This document shows positions 34,372-42,737 of a stretch of DNA of 64,000 nt, piece by piece. The notes beneath the pieces were generated by a model that searched no databases, was not told where the DNA came from, and was given only the letters and a program-made list of their open reading frames with translations. Numbering within the stretch: the first letter of the stretch is position 1; each line of letters starts with the position of its first letter. The position numbers and the translations under genes were made by a program. Origin of the DNA: JBOHDX01 sp050700835 (GTDB taxonomy: Bacteria; Actinomycetota; Actinomycetes; Propionibacteriales; Nocardioidaceae); assembly GCA_050700835.1 (NCBI GenBank), contig JBOHDX010000026.1, positions 31,715-95,714 of the forward strand. The letters are read 5' to 3'.

Positions 34372-35330
34372 GACGTCACCTCTTCTTCGGGACTTGGCGG
34401 TCGGGCCATCAACGACGCGGCACCGTCGACGAGCATCTGCGCAGCGAGCCGCGCGCCGACTCCGATCGGGTCATCCACCGGCCCGCTGGCGGAGCGGCGG
34501 ATCGCGGGCGCGCCGCTGATGTCGACGACGACGGCGCGCAGCCAGATCTCGTCGCCGTCCTCCCCCAGGGCCACGTCGGCCAGGGCACCGACCGGGGCGG
34601 AGCAGCCGGCTTCGAGGGTGGTGAGCACACTGCGCTCGGCCGCCACGGAGGTACGGCTGGCCGGATCGTCCAGGGTCGCCAGCGCGGCGAGGGTCTCCGC
34701 GTCGTCCTCGCGGACCTCGCACGCCAGCGCACCTTGCGCGGGGGCCGGCAGGATCTGCAGGGGGTCGAGCACCTCGGTGACGACGTCGAGCCGGCCCAGC
34801 CGGGCCAGGCCGGCGCGGGCCAGCAGCACTGCGTCGTAGTCGCCCGAGGCGACCTTGCCGAGCCGGGTGTCGACGTTGCCCCGGATCGACACCACGTCCA
34901 GACCCAGGCCGAGCGCGCGAACCTGTGCGGCACGTCGCGGGGACCCGGTGCCCACGCGGGCACCTGTTGGCAGCTCGGCCAGCGTGAGTCCGTCGCGGGC
35001 CACCACCACGTCACGCGGATCCTCGCGGCTGGGCACGGCACCGAGCGCGATCCCGCCGGCGGCTGCGGTGGGGAGGTCCTTGTAGGAGTGCACGGCCACG
35101 TCGACGTCCCCGCGAACCAGGGACTCTCGCAGCGCCGAGACGAAGACGCCCTGGCCGCCGAGCTCGGCGAGCGGTCGACGATCGGTGTCTCCCTGCGTCG
35201 TGACTGGCACCAGCTCCACTGCGCGTCCGGTGGCGGCGGCGATCGCGTCCGCGACGATCCGGGCCTGGGTGGTGGCCAGCACGCTGGCCCGCGTGCCCAC
35301 CCGCAAGGTGGCGGTCAGCACGCTGCTCAT
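34368..35330 (-). CDS. hemC: Hydroxymethylbilane synthase (porphobilinogen deaminase)
   Basis: Polymerises four porphobilinogens to hydroxymethylbilane. 320 residues. The dipyrromethane-cofactor cysteine is C243 in LEAGCSAPVGAL; other family motifs are RVGTRASVLATTQA, DVAVHSYKDLP and GTGSPRRAAQVRA. The ATG (35330) overlaps the hemA stop by 4 nt and the 3' end overlaps hemD, so translation is coupled along the operon. Confidence 0.97.
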   Translation of the reverse strand: MSSVLTATLRVGTRASVLATTQARIVADAIAAATGRAVELVPVTTQGDTDRRPLAELGGQGVFVSALRESLVRGDVDVAVHSYKDLPTAAAGGIALGAVPSREDPRDVVVARDGLTLAELPTGARVGTGSPRRAAQVRALGLGLDVVSIRGNVDTRLGKVASGDYDAVLLARAGLARLGRLDVVTEVLDPLQILPAPAQGALACEVREDDAETLAALATLDDPASRTSVAAERSVLTTLEAGCSAPVGALADVALGEDGDEIWLRAVVVDISGAPAIRRSASGPVDDPIGVGARLAAQMLVDGAASLMARPPSPEEEVTS

Positions 35331-36760
35331 CGCGGCCCCACCCCCGGAGGCGGGACGGGGTCGGTCACGTCGACCCTGGTGACGGGGTCGGTCACGTCGA
35401 CTCTGGTGACGGCATCGGTCACGTCAACTCGGGTGACGGCATCGGTCACGTCAACTCGGGTGACGGCATCGGTCACGTCAACTCGGGTGACGGCATCGAC
35501 GGTGGCCGGGTCCAGTGAGAAGAGGTCGGCCAAGGCGTCGGCATAGGACAGCGCGCCCACCTCGCCGGTGAGCTCCTTGATCCGCACGGTCGGCGCGTGC
35601 AGGAGCTTGTCGGCGACCCTGCGGACGGCCTGGGCCAGCTCGGCGCGCACGGCGGGATCGAGGTTGGGGAGCCGGGAGTCGAGGCGGTTCAGCTCGCCGT
35701 CGACCACGTCGGTGGCCATCGACCGCAACGCGACGACGGTGGGAGTCACCCGCGCAGACGCCACAGCGCCCAGGAACGCGGAGACCTCCTCGGCGACGAT
35801 CCGGCGAACCTCTGTGACGTCCGCCGTCACGTCCGGATCGGCCAGCACCTGGGCAAGCTCACGCAGGCTCAGCAACCGGACGCCCGGGAGGGCGGCCGCC
35901 TCCGGCGCCACGTCGTGGGGGACCGCGAGATCGAGCAGCACCAGCGGCCGGTCCGGCCGATCGGCCGCCGTGGCCACCGTCGCCCGGTCGACGACGACCC
36001 CAGTCGCGCCTGTGCCGGAGATGAGCAGGTCAGACTTCGCGAGCTCGGCGCCGAGGTCGGCCCAGGCCGCGGCGCGACCGCCCACCGTGGCCGCCAGCCG
36101 CTCGGCCCGCTCGGGCGTGCGGTTGATCACGACGACGTCGCGCGCGCCTCGCCGACTCAAGGTCGACACGACCAGCGATGCCATGGCCCCTGCGCCGACC
36201 ACCAGGACACGGCGCGGAGCCAGCGGGCCGGAGATGGCTTCGACGTGGTCCAGTGCCGCCGCCACGATCGAAGGGCCGGCCATGTCGATGCCGGTCTCGG
36301 CGTGTCCACGCTTGCCGACCCGCAGAGCCTGCTGGAACAACGTGTTCAACGCGGGCCCGACGCTGCTCTGCTGCTGCCCGCGCGCCAGAGCGTTGCGTAC
36401 CTGGCCGATGATCTGGCTCTCGCCCACCACCATCGAGTCCAGTCCGGACACCACCGCGAACAGGTGCGCGACCGCCGCGTCGTCGTAGTGGACGTACAGG
36501 AACGGCACGACGTCGGCACGGACTCCGCCGGCCCGCTCGGCGAGCAGGCCGGAGACGTCCTCGACGCTGCCGTGGAAGCGATCCACCTCGACGTAGACCT
36601 CGACCCGGTTGCAGGTGGAGACGACGACGGCCTCGCTGACGTGCTCGCTCTCGAGCAGGTCGTGTACGAGCTTGGACCAGCCGTCGGTGTCGACCGTCAG
36701 ACGCTCCAGCACCGGCAGCGGCGCGCTCTTGTGGGAGAGCCCGACCACCAGGACACTCAC
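35327..36760 (-). CDS. hemA: Glutamyl-tRNA reductase with repeat-bearing C-terminal tail
   Basis: NADPH-dependent reduction of glutamyl-tRNA to glutamate-1-semialdehyde, first step of the C5 heme route. 477 residues. Catalytic C50 is in AVVVSTCNRVEVYVEV; HLFAVVSGLDSMVVGESQI, the nucleotide fold VLVVGAGAMASLVV and the C-terminal dimerisation helix are all present. The tail is unusual: after the normal end near residue 420 it carries about five copies of the 9-residue unit VTRVDVTDA, encoded by a 27-bp tandem. The GTG at 36760 overlaps the rex stop (GTGA). A same-phase open frame upstream is antisense noise in rex. Confidence 0.95.
   Translation of the reverse strand: MSVLVVGLSHKSAPLPVLERLTVDTDGWSKLVHDLLESEHVSEAVVVSTCNRVEVYVEVDRFHGSVEDVSGLLAERAGGVRADVVPFLYVHYDDAAVAHLFAVVSGLDSMVVGESQIIGQVRNALARGQQQSSVGPALNTLFQQALRVGKRGHAETGIDMAGPSIVAAALDHVEAISGPLAPRRVLVVGAGAMASLVVSTLSRRGARDVVVINRTPERAERLAATVGGRAAAWADLGAELAKSDLLISGTGATGVVVDRATVATAADRPDRPLVLLDLAVPHDVAPEAAALPGVRLLSLRELAQVLADPDVTADVTEVRRIVAEEVSAFLGAVASARVTPTVVALRSMATDVVDGELNRLDSRLPNLDPAVRAELAQAVRRVADKLLHAPTVRIKELTGEVGALSYADALADLFSLDPATVDAVTRVDVTDAVTRVDVTDAVTRVDVTDAVTRVDVTDPVTRVDVTDPVPPPGVGPR
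35357..35491. repeat. 27-bp in-frame tandem repeat in the 3' end of hemA
   Basis: Five units of 27 bp, with each unit holding GGTGACGGCATCGGTCAC or a close variant, encode the 9-residue repeats at the HemA C-terminus. The three central units are nearly identical in DNA, so the copy number may be unstable. Each unit contains a GTGAC...GTCAC dyad. Confidence 0.9.
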
Positions 36761-37434
36761 GCGGTCACCACCCCTTCGTGCACCGCCAGCGCCTTGCGCT
36801 GTTCGTGGTACGCAAGGATCTGCAGCTCGATCGACAGGTCGACCTTGCGTACGTCCACCCCGTCCGGGACGTTCAGAACGACCGGTGCGAAGTTCAAGAT
36901 GCTGGTGACGCCGGCGGCGACCAGGCGTTCGGAAACCGACTGAGCGGCCGGCGCAGGCGTGGTGATGACCCCGATCGAGACGCGGTGCAGGCCGATCAGC
37001 CGTTCGAGCTCGGCGAGGTCGTGCACCTCGATGCCGCCGTAGCACTCCCCCACGCGATCCCGGTCGGCGTCGACGAGCGCGGCGATGCAGAACCCACGCG
37101 AGGTGAAGCCGGCGTAGTTGGCCAGCGCCTGCCCGAGGTTGCCGATGCCGATGATGACGACCGGCCAGTCCTGGGTGAGTCCGATCTCGCGGGCGATCTG
37201 GTAGCGGAGGTACTCCACGTCGTAACCGACTCCGCGGGTGCCGTAGGAGCCGAGGTAGGAGAGGTCCTTGCGAAGCTTCGCGGAGTTGACGCCGGCCGTG
37301 ACCGCCAGCTCCTCGGAGGACGCGGTGGCGATGCCACGCTCGGTCAGTCCGGTCAATGCCCGCAGGTATACCGGTAACCGGGCGACGGTCGCCTCCGGGA
37401 TCCCGACGCGGGTTACGGGGGTTGCTTCGGTCAC
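36757..37434 (-). CDS. rex: Redox-sensing transcriptional repressor Rex
   Basis: NADH/NAD+-responsive repressor. About 225 residues. An N-terminal winged helix (ATVARLPVYLRALTGL, SSEELAVTAGVNSAKLRKDL, SYLGSYGTRGVGYDVEYL) is followed by a Rossmann fold with VVIIGIGNLGQALANY (about residue 88). In Streptomyces, Rex represses rex-hemACD, nuo and cyd when NADH is low. The GTG at 37434 was chosen because GAGGAG lies about 5 nt upstream; a GTG at 37446 is the alternative. It heads the hem operon with a 4-nt overlap into hemA. A Rex-like site lies about 32 bp upstream. Confidence 0.95.
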   Translation of the reverse strand: MTEATPVTRVGIPEATVARLPVYLRALTGLTERGIATASSEELAVTAGVNSAKLRKDLSYLGSYGTRGVGYDVEYLRYQIAREIGLTQDWPVVIIGIGNLGQALANYAGFTSRGFCIAALVDADRDRVGECYGGIEVHDLAELERLIGLHRVSIGVITTPAPAAQSVSERLVAAGVTSILNFAPVVLNVPDGVDVRKVDLSIELQILAYHEQRKALAVHEGVVTA

Positions 37435-37465
37435 GGTTCTCCTCACGGCGCACCCACTCTAAGAG

Positions 37466-37485
37466 TTTGTGAACGTGAGAACAAA
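37466..37485. promoter_or_regulatory. Candidate Rex operator upstream of rex-hem
   Basis: TTTGTGAACGTGAGAACAAA contains one perfect half-site TTGTGAA and a weaker mirror half ending ACAAA. It is about 32 bp upstream of the rex start, where autoregulation would act. The dyad is less perfect than the menJ-nuo site (about 4 of 7 in the second arm). Confidence 0.5.
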
Positions 37486-37529
37486 ATCGAGAACAGGCCG
37501 AGATGACGGGGGGTGAGCCACGTCACCGA

Positions 37530-37595
37530 CCCCCGCCCATCCGCGGGTTCTGGCCCGCCGATCCGCGGGTTCTGGTCCGCCCATCCGCGGGTTCT
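37530..37595. repeat. 22-nt tandem repeat array B (three units)
   Basis: Three exact 22-nt periods (37530, 37552, 37574) with core CCCATCCGCGGGTTCT. Read on the minus strand, each is the same unit as array A at 25731-25862 (21 of 22 positions for the best pair). It ends 2 bp from the stop codon of the glutaredoxin gene, again directly 3' of a gene and in the same sense relative to transcription. Confidence 0.88.
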
Positions 37596-37597
37596 GG

Positions 37598-37855
37598 TCA
37601 GTGGCGGACTGCGAGGGCCGCGCGCAGCCGGTCGGCGTCCACTCGCCAGAAGTCGTGCTGCTGGCCGTCGACCATCGTCACCGGCAGCTGCTCGGCGTAC
37701 CGCTGCAGAAGATCCGGGTCGGTGGTGATGTCGACCTCGGTCCAGCCGCCCCCGACCTCGGCGCAGACCCGCTCGATCACGAGCCGGGCGGCGTCGCACA
37801 GGTGGCACCCGGGGCGGGTGTACAACGTGACTCGGGGCGCCACCGCCGAGGTCAT
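37598..37855 (-). CDS. Glutaredoxin-family protein
   Basis: 85-residue thioredoxin-fold protein with the redox site TRPGCHLCDAARLV (CxxC at about residues 17-20) and the cis-proline region EQLPVTMVDG. It matches the small DUF836/glutaredoxin-like type found next to rex-hem in actinobacteria. The ATG at 37855 overlaps the stop of the acyl-CoA ligase by 4 nt (ATGA), so the two are coupled. Mycothiol- or thioredoxin-linked thiol exchange is likely, but the partner is unknown. Confidence 0.85.
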   Translation of the reverse strand: MTSAVAPRVTLYTRPGCHLCDAARLVIERVCAEVGGGWTEVDITTDPDLLQRYAEQLPVTMVDGQQHDFWRVDADRLRAALAVRH

Positions 37856-39486
37856 GACAGCCCCAGGGCGTCCCGACGCGCCTGCGCCCGGAGCCGACCT
37901 TTGGCGACCTTGCCAGTTGCGGAGTGGGGCAGCCCCTCGACCACGGTGATCTCCCTCGGCCACTTGAAGCGCGCAAGTCGCCGTTCGCAGTGGTGACGGA
38001 TCGCGTCCACCAGGTCAGGAACCCTGCGGTCCGCGCCGTCGGCCACGACGAGCACCACCACCGCCTCGCCGGTGTCGGGGTCCGGTACGCCGATGACGGC
38101 GACCTCGCCGACTCCTGACACCTCGGCGACGACGTCCTCGACCTCAGAGGGATAGACGTTGAAGCCGGACACGATCACCAGCTCGCGGAGCCGGTCGACG
38201 AGGAACAGGTCGCCATCTGGACCGATCAGACCCACGTCGCCGGTGGCGTACCAGCCATCCTCGGCCGGCCCTTCGGCCCCGTCGGGCCAGTAGCCGGAGA
38301 ACACGTTGTCCCCACGTACACCGATCTCGCCAGGATCCCCCGGGCGCGCCGGGTGCCCGGTGACGTCGAGGATCCGGATCTCGACGCCGGGGATCGGCCC
38401 GCCGACCGAACCAGCCTCGACCTTCGCTCCGGCGCGGGCTGCGGACGAGGTCAGAGTCGACGTGACGATCGGCGACGTCTCCGTGAGGCCATACCCCTGC
38501 TCAATGGGTACGCCGGCAGCATCGACGAACTCCTCCGCCAGCGACGAGTCGAGCGGACCGGCACCGGACAGGACAAGGCGTACGCCGCCAAGGGACTCGC
38601 GCAGCTGCTCACGGCCCGACCACGCCGCGATGACCGGTGGCGCCACCGGGACATTGGTGACGCCGAGATCCCGGATCAGCTCCAGCGTGCCATCTGGGTC
38701 GAAGCGCTCGACCAGCACGAGCCGGGCGCCGGTGGCCAGCGTCAGGCCGAGGATGCAGTTCAGGCCGTAGACGTGGAACAGAGGCAGCAGTCCGAGCACG
38801 ACGTCGTCGGGACGCACGGGCGGTGGCTCGATCGACGACGCCTGCTCGATGTTGGCGAGCAGGCTCCGATGCCGGAGCATCGCGGCCCGCGGCGACCCGC
38901 TTGTGCCGGAGGTGTAGAGCAGCACCGCCAGCGCCTCGGGATCGGCGGGGCTCACGACCGGCCCGGCCGGTTGGTCGAGCAGCTGCGACCAAGCGATCTC
39001 GTCGCCAACGGGTACGGCGTCGACCACGACGACACGTTGGACCGGAGTCCGCTCCGGCAGCTCGAGGTCGATGTCGCCTCGTGTATGCGCGAGATCGTTC
39101 ACCGCCTCGCGCACTCTCGGCGCCGTTGTCGGCCCGGCGACCACGATCCGGCTGCCGGAGTCGGCGAGCATCCGGACCATCTCACCGGTCGCCGCGCGGG
39201 GGTTGACCGGCACCGCCACGAGCCCGGCCCGCACTGAGCCCAGGTAGGCGACGACGAACTCGAGCCGGTTGGTCAGTGCGATCGCGACCCGGTGACCGGC
39301 GACGAGGCCCAGGCCCGACATGCCGCCGGCAAACCTGTCAGCCGCGGCGTCGAGGCCGGACCAGGAGAGGGTGCGACGCTCCCCGAACGCCTCCTGAAGG
39401 GCGATGCGTTCCGGCGACTCTGCTGCTCGCTCAGCCGCGAGCGCGGCGAGATTCACCCGGGCCGAGCGCGCGTACCCGGTCGTCAC
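37852..39486 (-). CDS. Long-chain acyl-CoA synthetase-type AMP ligase
   Basis: Adenylate-forming enzyme of 544 residues. The AMP-binding P-loop is LLYTSGTSGSPRAAMLRHRS (about residue 190), then QGYGLTETSPIVTST, the hinge ATGDVGLIGPDGDLFLVDR, and the C-terminal catalytic Lys in LPHSATGKVAKGRLR. A fatty acid is the most likely substrate. A CAGACT box ends 6 nt before the GTG start (39486), so the mRNA may be leaderless. It is divergent from the SARP gene, with an 80-bp gap. Confidence 0.85.
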   Translation of the reverse strand: MTTGYARSARVNLAALAAERAAESPERIALQEAFGERRTLSWSGLDAAADRFAGGMSGLGLVAGHRVAIALTNRLEFVVAYLGSVRAGLVAVPVNPRAATGEMVRMLADSGSRIVVAGPTTAPRVREAVNDLAHTRGDIDLELPERTPVQRVVVVDAVPVGDEIAWSQLLDQPAGPVVSPADPEALAVLLYTSGTSGSPRAAMLRHRSLLANIEQASSIEPPPVRPDDVVLGLLPLFHVYGLNCILGLTLATGARLVLVERFDPDGTLELIRDLGVTNVPVAPPVIAAWSGREQLRESLGGVRLVLSGAGPLDSSLAEEFVDAAGVPIEQGYGLTETSPIVTSTLTSSAARAGAKVEAGSVGGPIPGVEIRILDVTGHPARPGDPGEIGVRGDNVFSGYWPDGAEGPAEDGWYATGDVGLIGPDGDLFLVDRLRELVIVSGFNVYPSEVEDVVAEVSGVGEVAVIGVPDPDTGEAVVVLVVADGADRRVPDLVDAIRHHCERRLARFKWPREITVVEGLPHSATGKVAKGRLRAQARRDALGLS

Positions 39487-39566
39487 CTAGCCAGTCTGGC
39501 ACACGCGCAGGTACGTACGGTTCCCAACGTCGGGCCCCGGGTCTAGCCTCCCGGGCAGAGGGTCAG

Positions 39567-42500
39567 ATGGTCCAGGTCAGGCTGCTGGGGGGTCAACGGG
39601 TCGACGGTGTGAGCGCTGCCGGCCCTCCTTCGGCTCGGGCGCTCGAGCTGCTGGCCTACCTCGTCGTGCACGAGGGCCTACTCGTCCCACGCTCCCAGCT
39701 GGCCGGGCTGCTGTGGCCGGACTCCACCGAGAACCAGGCGCGGACCAACCTCCGGCGCGAGCTGCACCACCTGCGCTCCGTGATCGGTCCCGATCCTTGC
39801 CTCGAGGTGCAGCACGACGGTATGGCCTGGCGCGCGCAGGGTCACTGCTTCGTCGACGTCTGTGCCTTCGAGCGGGAGAGCGCGGCCACGGTCGCCGCCG
39901 GCAAAGCCGACGACAAGCCCGGCGTCGCCAGGCATGCACTGGCGGCGCTCGACGCCTACGGTGGCCCGTTGCTCCCGGGCGCCTACGCGGACTGGGTGCT
40001 GGCGGCGAGAGCGGACCTGGCCAGGGGCGCGGTCGACGTGTGCGACCGTGGGTCGGCGGCTCTGCGCGAGCTCGGCGACCTGGGCCGGGCCAGCGACGTC
40101 GCCCGACGGCGCACGGTCCTCGAGCCCCTGGAGGAGGTGGGATACCGCCGCCTTATCGAGCTCCACGTCGAGGCAGGTGACCTGGCCGCAGCCGTGTCGA
40201 CGTACCACCTGTGCTCGTCGGTCCTCGAGCGCGAGCTGGGCATCAGCCCCAGCGAGGACACCACCCAGCGGATCGAGCAGCTGATCGCGCAGCGCGGGGC
40301 AGGAGGGCGGGCACGCCTGCCGGGCTCCCCGCGCGCAGCCCGTAGAACCTCCGAGGCCGCCGGCCTCGTCGGCCGTCACCCGGAGCTGGCCCGGCTCCGG
40401 TCCGTCTGGGAGGAGTCCGCCGGCCGGGCGCGGCTGGTCCTGGTGGCCGGTGACGCGGGCGTCGGCAAGAGCCGGCTGGTGCACGACTTCGCCGGAAGTG
40501 TGCGCCGCAGTCCGTCGGTGGTGGCGACCGCGCGGTGCTTCGGGTCATCCGGGCGGATCCCGTTCGCGCCTCTGGCCGACTGGCTGCGCTCCCCGGCACT
40601 GCAGAGCCTCCAGGCAGACCTCGACCCGGTCTGGCGTAAGGAGGTGGAGCGGCTCGTCCCGGCACGATCGACGCCGGGCACCGGCGAGGCGGGTAGGCGC
40701 GCGATGGTCGACGCCTGGCAACGGCTGCGGTTCTTCGAGGGACTGTGTCGGGCTGTGCTGGCCGGCGCTCGACCGACCCTTCTGGTGCTGGACGACCTGC
40801 ACTGGTGCGACGGGGAGACCCTTGCCTGGCTCGGCTACCTGCTTGGGCACGGCGGAGAGCTGCCGTTGATGGTGCTGGCCACCGCGAGACCGCACGAGAT
40901 CGCACACAATCCCGACGTGGCCGGTCCGCTGCACTCGCTGGCATCGGCGGGTGACGTCGAGACGATCACGCTGGATCCGCTGACCGAGCCGGAGACCGCC
41001 GACCTGGCCGCGCAGGTGCTCGGGCACCCGCTGGCCGGGCGGGAGGCCGAGCTGCTGTGGACGACGACCGGCGGGCATCCCTTGTTCGTCATCGAGACCG
41101 CGCGAATCCTTGCGCGGGAGCCCGGGTCCGCGACCTCGTCGAGCCTGGAGGCGATCTTGTCCCGAAGGCTCGAGCAGACGTCGCCGGTCGCGGTCGAGGT
41201 GGCCGAGCTGGCGGCCGCAGTGGGACGCGACTTCAGCCTCGACCTACTCACAGAGGCGAGCGACCTGGAGCCCGACACGGTGGTGCGCGGGGTCGACGAG
41301 CTGTGGCAGCGCCGGATCCTGCGCGAGTTCGGCCGCGGCTACGACTTCACCCACGACCTGTTGCGAGACGCGGCATACGCCCGCGTCACGCCTGCGCAGC
41401 GCTGGCTGCTGCACCGGAGGCTGGCCCAGGGGCTGGAGCTGGTCTATGCCGACCGGCTCGACGACGTCTCCAGCCAGCTGGCGGAGCAGTACGACCGTGG
41501 CGGCCGGTCCGATCGCGCGCTTCCGTACTACGCGCGTGCCGCCGACGCGGCGGCCGCGGTCTTCGCCCACGGGGAGGCCATCCGGTTGCTGCGCAGGGCG
41601 CTCGGGCTAGTCGCGGTGCTGCCTCCCGGACCAGATCGGGACGCGAAGGAGCTCAGCTTGCTCCAGACGATCTCGGCGCCGCTCAACGCCGTGCACGGCT
41701 ACTCCGCGACCGAGGTGGACGTGACCTTCCAACGCGCCTCAGAGCTGTGCGAACGACTCGGGCGGCAGGACGAGCTGCTGGCCACGTTGGTCGGCCTGTT
41801 CGCCTGCCGATTCGTCCAAGGCCGGACCCGCGAGTCGCACGAGATCGCGACGAGGGCACTGCGGATCGCCGAGGACGTGCCCGAGATGGCGGGGCAGGCA
41901 CACTTCGCGTTCGCCGGGTCGGCGGCCAGCCTCGGGATGCCAGCCACAGCCGTCGACCACTTCCGCATCGCGGTCGACCTGTCCCCCGGGAGGATGGGGT
42001 TGATCGTGGGCACGCGTCCGGAGGTGCACTCCCTCGCCTGGTCCGCCCACTCGCACTGGATGTTGGGGCACGACGACGAGGCCCGTTCGGCGAGCGTCGA
42101 GGCGGTACGCCTGGGTCGCGAGTCGGAACACCCGTACACGCTCGCCGTGTCGCTCGCCTACGCGGCCCTGACCCGCCAGCTTCTCGGCGAGCCCGCCGAG
42201 ATGCTGGCGGCCACGTCTGAGCTGACGAACCTGTGCGGCCGGTTCGGGTTCGCCTACTACCCCGAGTGGGCCAAGGTGCTCGACGGCTGGGCCCGTGGCG
42301 GCGACGACGGTCTCGCTCACATCGGTGCCGGGATCGACCGGCTGCTGACCGCCGGCTCGCTCGCCCGCATGCCGTACTGGCTGACCTTGCAGGCCGAGGC
42401 GCAGCTCGCCGCCGGCCTCACCACTCCGGCGCTCGCGTCTCTCGACTCCGCACAGGCGGCGGCGCGGCAGCACGACGACGTCTGGTGGCTGCCGGAGGTG

Positions 42501-42656
42501 CTGCGGATCCGCGCGCGGCTACGCCCTCGTCAGGGGACCGCTCGGCTCCTCGAGGAAGCCCGCGCACTGGCGCTCTCCATGTCCAGTCCGGCACTGGCGG
42601 CGCGCTGCCAACGGGACCTAACCGACATCACCGGCGTTCTTCCGCGTTCTTGTTGA
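39567..42656 (+). CDS. Large SARP/AfsR-type regulator (winged helix + BTAD + AAA ATPase)
   Basis: 1029 residues. Residues 1-95 form an OmpR-type winged helix (ALELLAYLVVHEGLLVPRSQ, ARTNLRRELHHLRSVIG). About 100-245 is a bacterial transcriptional activation domain (GYRRLIELHVEAGDLAAAVS, ERELGISPSEDT). A nucleotide-binding module follows, with Walker A VAGDAGVGKSRLV near 296 and Walker B LLVLDDLHWCD near 404. The rest is helical, TPR-like. ATG 39567 has AGAGGG upstream. Such proteins activate nearby biosynthetic genes by binding direct repeats; a matching repeat lies just before the next gene. An open frame upstream of 39567 is antisense to the ligase and is rejected. Confidence 0.88.
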   Translation: MVQVRLLGGQRVDGVSAAGPPSARALELLAYLVVHEGLLVPRSQLAGLLWPDSTENQARTNLRRELHHLRSVIGPDPCLEVQHDGMAWRAQGHCFVDVCAFERESAATVAAGKADDKPGVARHALAALDAYGGPLLPGAYADWVLAARADLARGAVDVCDRGSAALRELGDLGRASDVARRRTVLEPLEEVGYRRLIELHVEAGDLAAAVSTYHLCSSVLERELGISPSEDTTQRIEQLIAQRGAGGRARLPGSPRAARRTSEAAGLVGRHPELARLRSVWEESAGRARLVLVAGDAGVGKSRLVHDFAGSVRRSPSVVATARCFGSSGRIPFAPLADWLRSPALQSLQADLDPVWRKEVERLVPARSTPGTGEAGRRAMVDAWQRLRFFEGLCRAVLAGARPTLLVLDDLHWCDGETLAWLGYLLGHGGELPLMVLATARPHEIAHNPDVAGPLHSLASAGDVETITLDPLTEPETADLAAQVLGHPLAGREAELLWTTTGGHPLFVIETARILAREPGSATSSSLEAILSRRLEQTSPVAVEVAELAAAVGRDFSLDLLTEASDLEPDTVVRGVDELWQRRILREFGRGYDFTHDLLRDAAYARVTPAQRWLLHRRLAQGLELVYADRLDDVSSQLAEQYDRGGRSDRALPYYARAADAAAAVFAHGEAIRLLRRALGLVAVLPPGPDRDAKELSLLQTISAPLNAVHGYSATEVDVTFQRASELCERLGRQDELLATLVGLFACRFVQGRTRESHEIATRALRIAEDVPEMAGQAHFAFAGSAASLGMPATAVDHFRIAVDLSPGRMGLIVGTRPEVHSLAWSAHSHWMLGHDDEARSASVEAVRLGRESEHPYTLAVSLAYAALTRQLLGEPAEMLAATSELTNLCGRFGFAYYPEWAKVLDGWARGGDDGLAHIGAGIDRLLTAGSLARMPYWLTLQAEAQLAAGLTTPALASLDSAQAAARQHDDVWWLPEVLRIRARLRPRQGTARLLEEARALALSMSSPALAARCQRDLTDITGVLPRSC

Positions 42657-42659
42657 CCC

Positions 42660-42690
42660 GAACGCTGGGCGAACGCTTCGTGCCTAGCGT
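42660..42690 (+). promoter_or_regulatory. Candidate SARP-binding direct repeats with -10 box
   Basis: Two perfect GAACGCT heptamers at 42660-42666 and 42671-42677 are exactly 11 bp apart. A TAGCGT -10 box (42685-42690) starts 7 bp after the second. No -35 box stands at the usual spacing. This is the layout of SARP-activated promoters. It lies 4 bp after the stop of the SARP-type gene and 48 bp before the flavoenzyme gene. Confidence 0.5.
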
Positions 42691-42737
42691 CCTTGTGGTG
42701 CCCGGCCAGTCGGTGGGCAGACCTGAGAGGAACCACG

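Noticed and set aside
36761..37453. N-terminal extension of hemA through rex
   Set aside because: The same-phase open frame is arginine-rich noise from a second frame of rex; the GTGA overlap and the conserved HemA N-terminus set the start at 36760.
39276..39566. Longer SARP gene starting inside the acyl-CoA ligase
   Set aside because: The extra 97 residues are antisense to the ligase and unlike any domain; ATG 39567 has a ribosome site and begins the winged-helix domain.
39277..42600. Many long open frames on the strand opposite real genes
   Set aside because: High-GC codon bias leaves antisense frames open; their translations are rich in Arg, Pro, Ala and Gly with no recognisable motifs.
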